Below, piece after piece: positions 56,965-64,000 of a DNA stretch of 64,000 nt. Made by a program: the position numbers and the translations under genes. The notes beneath the pieces were generated by a model. The model was not told the origin of the DNA, made no database searches, and saw only the letters and a program-made list of their open reading frames with translations. Source of the DNA: Orychophragmus violaceus (lineage: Eukaryota > Streptophyta > Magnoliopsida > Brassicales > Brassicaceae). The stretch covers positions 31,561,034 through 31,625,033 of the forward strand of contig CM058231.1 of the NCBI GenBank assembly GCA_030180135.1, written 5' to 3'. How positions within the stretch are numbered: position 1 is the first letter of the stretch; the number at the start of each line of letters is the position of its first letter.

Positions 56965-58544
56965 TGATATATCATGGTTTTTACCGGTTTTATGCCATGA
57001 TATAAGTATGTTTTAGAGTCTTTTGTGTTTCTTTAGAGTCATTTACAAGTTTTATTAGGTACTAGCACGTTTGGAGTAATTTGAGCATTTTGGTGCATTT
57101 TGGAGTTTTGACCCGAGAGATAGAGCTCACAGTCCAGAACAGAGTGATGTGTCGATCGACACACATCAGCATCGATCGATGCACAGCGAGTTGGGCCAGT
57201 CTCGGCGAGAGTTAATGAAGAATGATGAATTTACAGAATTGCCTTGAAGTTCCAGATATTTACACAGAAGCCCCAAGACGTGATTTAACTATTTAATTAG
57301 GTTTTTACATCAGTTTTTAGAGACGCTATCATACTTTAGAGCAGAGAGTTTTTAGAGCTATTTGGGGCTGATCTGATCTTGTACTACATCTTTTTTTTGG
57401 AGAAGATTTCGAACCCCTTTACTTATTTAATCTCTTTTATGATATCTATTTATTCATTGATCATGTTTTCATTATCTATGTCTGAGTAGATTCATAGTTA
57501 GGTTTAGGGATTCTCATTAAGGATTTTATGACTTGCTAGATATAATTAATTCAGTTAAGGATTCATACCAATAGATGTTCTTCAAGCTAAATTGTGTTTA
57601 ATGCTAGTTCTAACTTGATCACTTAGAATCTAGATCTTAGGTTGCTAGATTGACACGAAAGTGTGGTTTAGAATCTGAACTATTTAGGTTGAGCAATTTA
57701 ATTACTCGCAAAGAAATTTGGTTTAATTAGATTGTGAACATATCGAACTTGATCATTAAAGCTGGTTTAATCTGTTAGGAATTAAAAAGACATTTGGATT
57801 TCTGCAATTAGGCTTAGAGAATTCTCACAACGAAAGTTGGTTAATTATATATCTGTGTTTTGAGTTTTAGAACTGTGTTTAATTAGATCCTGACTGAATG
57901 ATTTGTCTGCTTGTCTGATTTCCTGAGAACTCCCTAGACTTATCGCCCTTAGTTAATTGCTTACAACCCGAACTTGCTACTGATTTACTTTCCTGCTTCT
58001 TTTTAGTTTCTAATCACATTTGCTTCCCCTAGTTTAATCTTTTATGTTCTAATTCTATCGTTGCCTAGAGTCCTCGTGGATTCGATCCCTAAGTACTACA
58101 TTGATATTACTGTGTACTTGCAGTTAGTATAGGGTTAAAACTTACACCTATCAAGTTTTTGGCGCCGTTTCTGGGGACTCTTTGGAGTCTTCGATAGATT
58201 CGAACTTAAGGTTTTTACTAGGATTTTTATTTTTTGTTTTAGTTACTGATTTTTCTGTTTCTTTCTCTGTCGCAGGTTTTATTTTCGCATAGCATCGATC
58301 GTTGCATTTCTTGGTCGATCGTTACTAGGAGATTGGAGTTGAATCGATCGTTGCACTGTTAGCATCGATCGTTGCTTGACGATTACAGACGGTTTATGCA
58401 TACACGTGATACCAGAAGTAATCCGAATACTAACCTCGTTAACCTCCAACTTGAAGAGCTTGCTAGACTAGAGAGGACTAACAGGAAAGTTCAAAGAGAA
58501 AGGATGGTTGTTGAACGTGTAATTATAATGCCTGATGCTCAAGG
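56965..58544 (+). mobile_element. Gypsy-2: Athila-like 5' LTR, primer site and leader, cut by Copia-2
   Basis: LTR 56965-58153 (TGATATATCATGG...ACACCTATCA, 1189 bp), then the primer-binding site TGGCGCCGTTTCTGGGGAC (58160-58178). The TGGCGCCGTT type, complementary to tRNA-Asp, is usual in plant Athila/Tat-clade Gypsy elements. The leader carries three hairpin modules like those in Copia-1/2 (57148-57182 in the LTR, 58292-58325 and 58341-58375). Copia-2 inserted at 58545. Confidence 0.8.
58397..58544 (+). pseudogene. Start of Gypsy-2 gag (truncated by insertion)
   Basis: An open frame from ATG 58397 (MHTRDTRSNPNTNLVNLQLE, then LARLERTNRKVQRERM) has the charged, helical look of an Athila-type gag N-terminus and lies where gag should start. 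It is cut at 58544 by the Copia-2 LTR. Confidence 0.45.
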
Positions 58545-59186
58545 TGTTGGGATAGTGTCCTGAAATCACACTTGTACTCACTCATGATGATAGTTGTGTG
58601 TCGAGATCAGACATTCGTATAATACTGGGCGGTTGCAATGTTTTGCTAGAAGCCTCTTACAATCTGTAAGTTGTAAACTTACTGCCAGTATTATATGATC
58701 CTCTAGGGTCACACACCTAAGCAAACTGGAAGCTACGACATGAGAATGATCATTATGGCAATGATCATATTAATGTGTATTGGATGCACATTATAATCGA
58801 TATATTGGTGTTGTGTCGATCGACACAGCTTGTGTGTCGGTCGACACAGTTCGGGTTTTTTGGAAAGGCTTTCCGAATTAAGACTTAATTAAGTCTGGCC
58901 CGTTAAGAAAGTTTAGGTTGAATAAAACTTGAGAGTTTCGACCTAAACAGGCAGCCGTCCACTTTTCTTGACAGAAAAAGGAGAAACACCAGAGAGATTC
59001 GATTCCCGTTGATCCGACACTAGCATCCCGTTTCCAGCTTGTGTGCGTGTGTATCTGGTAGAGGCAAGGCATCTGCGTTGCTCCACTGATCTCGTTCACC
59101 ATTCTCATTCCGCTGCCAGTTCAAAGGTAAGAACGAGGTTGGTTTTAATTCAATATATCAAACCCTAGATCCTAGGAGATCCAACA
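58545..59186 (+). repeat. Copia-2 5' LTR
   Basis: 642 bp, TGTTGGGATAG...GATCCAACA. Hairpin module at 58812-58847, 267 bp from the LTR start (265 bp in Copia-1). Confidence 0.88.
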
Positions 59187-59187
59187 G

Positions 59188-59199
59188 TGGTATCAGAGC
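59188..59199 (+). other. Copia-2 primer-binding site
   Basis: TGGTATCAGAGC, exact complement of the initiator-Met tRNA 3' end, one base after the LTR. Confidence 0.95.
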
Positions 59200-59345
59200 A
59201 TGTTAGGGTTTAGACTATTGAATCTGATGCAATTAATTCGAAACTTGATGTTGTTGAATTGAATGTTGCCTGTTGAAATCGTGTTTTCATATATTATTCT
59301 CGGTTTTGTTCCTGTTGAAAAGACGAAGAATTGTTGAAAACGCAC

Positions 59346-59811
59346 TGTGTCGATCGACACAAAGCGTGTGTCGGTCGACACGCCGCGTAATAACGCGTAA
59401 TATTTTAGGGTTTGTCGCAGAGTATCGATCGACACAAAGCGTGTGTCGGTCGACACATAGCGAAAATCCGTAAATAATTTTAGGGTTTCTATCTGAGATC
59501 GAGTACCCGTATTCCTGCTGTGTCGATCGATACACTGGGTGTGTCGGTCGACACAAGCAATGCGATCAGATAGATTGGTTCGATTGGATTGAACCGGTTA
59601 TCTCACTTGGTTAATTTTAATTAACCAATTGGTTCTGGTTTGGTAATGTCGATCGACACACAGTGTGTAACGATCGACATGGACCATTAAACCGAACCGG
59701 TTCAATTGGATTGAATCGGTTAAGTAAATTCGATCCGGTTTGACCGGTTATCGAAGACCGGTTTAAGTTGGGTTGTGTCGACCGATGCCAATGGTTGGCG
59801 TCGATCGACAC
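59346..59811 (+). repeat. Leader array of five hairpin modules, Copia-2
   Basis: Modules at 59346-59381, 59421-59456, 59519-59554, 59645-59680 and 59774-59811, mostly TGTGTCGATCGACAC ... GTGTCGGTCGACAC. Palindrome centres are 21 bp apart in four and 23 in the last. Starts lie 147, 222, 320, 446 and 575 bp after the primer site, against 150, 223, 293, 430 and 529 in Copia-1. The first two are linked by a GCG...TTTTAGGGTTT spacer as in Copia-1. Confidence 0.92.
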
Positions 59812-60455
59812 GGCATTCGCAAATGAGCTGGTTGGACCACAAATTTGCATATACCAGAACAATTTAATCCTAAAAGTTATAGATGAATCTAAACTTAATA
59901 AAAATAAATGTTTTAAAATAAATTAATAACTTCTTGGATGCATATTGGATGTGCATCAAGATAAAATGGTTCTTTTCCTCAACTAAATATCAAGTGATCT
60001 TGATGTCTTGCCCGATCTTGTCTACTGTCAAGACTCGTGTCGTTTGTTGGATAGTCTTGGAGTCCTTGGTATCCACTGCAACATGAGTAAGGCAGGTGGT
60101 CATTGACAGACTTGCAGTGCGACTGTTAGTGATCACAAGACAGAAGAGATTGGTTTTACTTGACTGGGCCATCAGAAGTTCTGGGCCCATAGACATCAGA
60201 GTGGATTAGGCATAGTTTTTCTTATCCACGACCAAGAGTTGTATTGGGTACAATTAGCAATGACTTGTTTACCTAGATAACTAAAGTTTGGGTGATGGCG
60301 AGTCGCCCACTCAGATTTTGGTGAAGTATGGATCTTGGTTCATTGTATTCATCTGAAGAAACATAGTTTTGAATACAATGCGAGTTTTTCTTATTAGATA
60401 AGAATTCTCATTTCTTGAGCATTATAACTAAAATCTACCTCTTTTAATTACATCT

Positions 60456-61286
60456 ATGTCTGTCTCAAATCACATCAACACTTTCTCACTAAGATCCGTC
60501 CTTGAGAAGGACAAGTTAAATGGATCTAATTTGTTAGAATGGTATCGGAACCTGAGAATAGTTCTTAGGCAGGAGAACAAGGAATATGTCCTTGAAAAGG
60601 TTCTCCCCGAGAGGCCACGTTCCAATGCCCCGCAGACAGAAAAGAATGCTTGGGATAAGCATTCAGCTGATGTCAAAGATGTTAATTGTCTAATGCTGGT
60701 GACTATGAGCTCTGAGCTGCAGAAGCAATATGAGAACGTGATGTCACCCATTGAGATGATTAACAGCCTGAAAGCTTTGTTTCAGGAGCAAGCTCGCACA
60801 GAGAGATACCAGACGGTTAAGTCTCTCATGGATTGCAAGCTGGCTAAGGACAGTCCAGTAAGTCCTCATGTCCTTAAAATGATGGGTTACATTGATAACC
60901 TGGGGAAACTGGACTGTGCCATTAGCCAGGAGCTAGCCACTGACATGATTCTGCAGTCTTTGCCGTCGTGTTTTGATCAGTTCATCATGAACTACAACAT
61001 GGAAAACATGACTAAGACATTGACTGAGTTGCACGGCATGCTGAAGACAGCAGAGCCGAATCTCAAGAAGGCAACTCCCAGTGTACTGATGGTACAAGGG
61101 GTAAAAGGTTTAAGAAACCTAAGAAGGGTAAGGGAAAGGCCCAAGTTGTCCAGACTGAAAGTCAGGACAAGCCCAACCCGAAACCCAGATCCGGGCCTTC
61201 TCCTGAGGATAAGTGCAACTACTGCAAGCAGTTGGGGCATTGGAAGAAAGACTGCAAGAAGTTCATGGAAGATTACAAGAAGCTGA
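60456..61286 (+). pseudogene. Copia-2 gag with one frameshift
   Basis: Starts MSVSNHINTFSLRSVLEKDK. UBN2-type gag: LLEWYRNLRIVLRQENKEYV, DVNCLMLVTMSSELQKQYEN, QARTERYQTVKSLMDCKL, ELATDMILQSLPSCFDQF. A single-base change near 61100, just after LMVQG, moves the frame, so this product ends in an unrelated tail at 61286. The lysine-rich linker and the CCHC knuckle (CNYCKQLGHWKKDC) continue in the frame of pol. Gag forms the particle that packages element RNA. Confidence 0.88.
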
Positions 61287-64000
61287 AGAAGACGTATGAT
61301 GCGTCTGACTCAGGTATTTATGTTATCAAACTTAATGTTATGTCTTCTAGTTCTACTTCGTGGGTATTGGATACCGGCTGCGGTGCTCATATTTGTACTA
61401 ATGTGCAGGCACTAAGAAACAGTAGGACGCTGAAGAAAGGACAAGTGGAGCTACGGGTCGGGAATGGAGCTAAGGTTGCTGCACTGGCCGTAGGCACCTA
61501 CGAGTTGTCCTTACCTTCGGGCATGGTTTTAATTTTAAATAATTGCTACTTTGTACCTGCGATTAGCAGAAACATAATTTCAGTTTCCGTTTTGGATTTG
61601 GAAGGTTTTGATTTTGCTGTTAAGAATAAAGTTTGTTCTTTTAATCGTGATGGTACGTATTATGGTATATTAGACAATGGGTTATATGTTTTAAACCAAG
61701 AAATGCCTGTCTTTAACATAAATACAAAGCGGTTTAAGTCCAATGACGAAAACCCGACTTTCTTATGGCATTATCGTTTGGGCCATATCAATGAGAAACG
61801 CATCCAAAGGCTCCATCGAAATGGGCTTCTGGGCTCATTTGATTTTGAATCATGTGAGAAATGCGAATCTTGTTTGATGGGCAAAATGGCTAGAGCCCCT
61901 TTCAACAAACCAAATGAAAGGGCCAGTGATTTATTGGGCCTTGTTCATACTGATGTATGTGGGCCGATGAGTACTGTTGCCAGAGGAAATTACAAATACT
62001 TCATTACTTTCACTGATGATTTCAATAGGTATGGCTATGTCTATTTAATGAGACACAAGTCAGAATCCTTTGATAGATTCAAGGAATTCAAGAATGAAGT
62101 ACAGAACCAACTTGGCAAAAGTATCAAAGTTCTGCGGTCGGATCGCGGAGGAGAATACTTGAGTCAGGAGTTCAGCGACTATCTGAGCGAGTGTGGAATT
62201 ATTTCACAACTCACTCCTCCTAGAACACCCCAATGGAATGAAGTGTCAGAGAGGAGGAATCGAACCTTATTGGATATGGTTCGGTCTATGATGAGTCATT
62301 CAAATCTTCCATTATCCTTTTGGGGATACGCTCTAGAAACGTCTGCGTTTACACTAAATAGGGTACCATCTAAATCAGTGGAAAAGACACCACATGAATT
62401 GTGGACTGGGAACATTCCTACTCTGTCTTTCCTAAAGCTTTGGGGTTGTGAGGCTTATGTCAAACGTTTGATCTCTGACAAGCTTTCACCCAAATCAGAT
62501 AAATGCTACTTCGTTGGTTATCCTAGGGAAACCAAGGCATACTACTTTTACAACCAATCTGAGAACAAAGTATTTGTTGCTCGGGACTATTCTTTTCTTG
62601 AGAGGGAGTTTCTCTCTAAGAAAAACAGTGGGAGTAAAGTACATCTTGAAGAAATTCGAGATGCACAGGAGACTGCTCAACCTGCTGAGGAAGAACAGCA
62701 GTTGGATCCACAAAGTTATGTGGAACCGGCGCCTGTGGAGCCTGAAGTTCGCAGATCCGGAAGGATCCGTCACGAACCCGATAGATACTATGGATTTCTC
62801 GTGACCAATTCAAATGATCTGATGATCATTGATAGTGACGAACCAGCGACCTTCGCAGAAGCAATGATGGGCCCGGACTCCGAAAAGTGGCTTAGAGCCT
62901 CTAAATCCGAAATGGGATCCATGTCAGAAAACCAAGTATGGTCCTTGGTCGATTTACCTAATGGTGCAAAAGCCATTGAGTGTAAATGGATCTTCAAGAA
63001 GAAGATTGACGTGGATGGCAATGTACAGATTTACAAAGCGAGGTTGGTGGCTAAAGGTTTCAAGCAAATTCATGGTATTGACTATGATGAAACCTATTCC
63101 CCAGTCGCTATGCTTAAATCCATTCGGATTCTTCTAGCGATTGCCGCTCATTATGATTATGAGATTTGGCAAATGGATGTCAAAACCGCATTCCTGAATG
63201 GTATTCTGGAAGAGGATGTGTATATGACACAGCCTGAAGGTTTTGTCGATCCTAAGAACGCTGGGAAGGTATGCAAGCTTCATAAATCTATTTATGGATT
63301 GAAGCAAGCATCACGGAGTTGGAATCTTCGTTTTGATGAAGCAGTAAAACAATTTGGTTTCATCAAGAACGAAGAGGAACCATGTGTTTACAAGAAGACT
63401 AGTGGGAGCAAAATTACATTTCTTGTACTGTATGTCGATGACATACTCCTCCTCGGTAATGACGTTCCGTTGCTTCAGTCTGTTAAGACTTGGCTCGGAA
63501 GTTGTTTTTCCATGAAAGAAATGGGAGAAGCCGCGTATATTCTTGGAATCAGAATCTACAGAGATAGAATGAACAGGCTGATTGGATTGTGCAAGGACAC
63601 TTATATTGATAAGGTACTGCACAGATTCAGGATGCATGATTCCAAGAAGGGCTTCATACCGATGTCTCGTGGCACAAGTCTCAGCAAGAAGCAGTGTCCG
63701 GCGACACATGCTGAGCGAGAACACATGAATAGGATTCCTTATGCTTCTGCAATAGGATCTATTATGTATGCCATGCTCTGCACTCGTCCAGATGTAGCTT
63801 ACGCGTTAAGCATGACGAGTAGATACCAATCTGATCCAGGTGAAGATCACTAGACAGCTGTCAAGAATATTCTCAAGTATTTGAGACATACTAAGGATAA
63901 ATTCCTGGTGTATGGAGGAAGTGAAGAACTTGTGGTGAATGGATTCACCGATGCGAGTTTTCAGACGGACAGAGACGATTTCCGATCACAATCTGGATAT
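61232..64000 (+). pseudogene. Copia-2 pol, almost intact, one nonsense codon, partial
   Basis: An 873-codon frame: knuckle end, protease with WVLDTGCGAHICTN (about 61362), GAG-pre-integrase HYRLGHINEKRIQRLH with CEKCESC (about 61768-61870), integrase with VHTDVCGPMS, SDRGGEYLSQEFSDYLSECG and ERRNRTLLDM, then reverse transcriptase with KWIFKKKIDVDG, MDVKTAFLNGILEEDVYMTQ and YVDDILLLGND (about 63429). A TAG at 63851-63853, in a conserved PGEDH(W) context, interrupts just before RNase H, which continues in frame to the window end. All visible catalytic boxes are intact, so this is the best-preserved element here. Confidence 0.9.

Larger units (their letters stand above)
58545..64000 (+). mobile_element. 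Copia-2: nearly intact Ty1/copia element, runs off the window
   Basis: 5' LTR 58545-59186, primer site 59188-59199, a 1.25-kb leader with five hairpin modules, gag and pol to the window end. Same family as Copia-1 by LTR start (TGTTGGGAT/TGTTGGGAA), gag (FSLRSVLEKDKLNGSN) and pol. Only two coding lesions are visible. The left flank 58540-58544 (CAAGG) is the expected target duplication, but its partner is outside the window. Confidence 0.93.

Noticed and set aside
58372..58563. A host gene coding for the 63-codon frame before Copia-2
   Set aside because: It follows an Athila-type LTR and primer site at the distance expected for gag and is cut by the Copia-2 LTR, so it is retroelement sequence.
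59188..59199. tRNA-like strings TGGTATCAGAGC near several LTRs as tRNA genes
   Set aside because: They are 12-base primer-binding sites at LTR edges, with no cloverleaf around them. No tRNA gene was recognised anywhere in the window.
59346..59811. Regularly spaced palindromes as a CRISPR array
   Set aside because: Spacing between modules is uneven, linkers are related to each other, and the setting is a plant retrotransposon leader.

Overview
The window looks like a transposon-rich stretch of a Brassicaceae nuclear genome. The evidence is two caffeoyl-CoA O-methyltransferase-like (CCoAOMT) genes that read like the Arabidopsis TSM1/At1g67980-type paralogues, AT-rich non-coding DNA, plant-type Copia, Gypsy, LINE, CACTA, hAT and Harbinger elements, and no bacterial-style gene packing. 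The host genes are on the minus strand: gene 1 (3120-4777), gene 2 (20990-22497) and a third, exon-sized relic (22854-22924 plus 34687-34730). Each complete gene has five exons that join into a 234-residue open frame. They form a tandem cluster pushed apart by transposons.

Layout. 1-920 CACTA end; 1153-2930 LINE relic (minus); 3120-4777 CCoAOMT gene 1 and promoter to about 5100; 5493-6029 two abutting Harbinger-type MITEs; 6131-6172 AT microsatellite; 7514-8412 5'-truncated LINE; 8440-10606 TE relics ending in a CACTA terminus; 10751-11187 MITE; 11520-16659 Copia-3 (TSD catct); 16988-17827 hAT-type MITE; 18884-20632 Copia-5 relic carrying a nested TRIM-like LTR element (19106-20344, TSD accat); 20990-22497 CCoAOMT gene 2 and promoter.

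22925-34686 is a four-level nest: the CCoAOMT relic was split by a LINE (16-bp TSD), the LINE by a hAT element (24212-32917, with a captured release-factor gene fragment), and the hAT by Copia-1 (24752-31660, 680-bp LTRs, TSD atact). Then follow Copia-4 (35373-40514, TSD ggaaa), a 3'-truncated Gypsy (41061-45618), a CACTA element with a degraded transposase (45826-49512), a Gypsy relic containing a plastid rps4 fragment (49764-50895), a gene-capturing CACTA-like element with pieces of RSH, MSH3 and PFK genes (50896 to about 53950), a 2.66-kb Gypsy LTR (54080-56742), an Athila-like 5' LTR and leader (56965-58544), and Copia-2 (58545 to the window end), which is the least decayed element.

Most notable signal. 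About 18 short hairpin modules occur, each made of two TCGATCGA-centred palindromes whose centres lie 20-21 bp apart (one exception at 23) and whose outer and inner arm bases covary. They sit in the LTRs and 5' leaders of Copia-1 and Copia-2 at nearly the same distances from the primer-binding site, in the LTR and leader of the unrelated Athila-like element, and twice as insertions inside the Copia-1 coding region. I do not know of a description of this module. It is the best candidate here for an unreported retrotransposon cis-element or a very small mobile unit.
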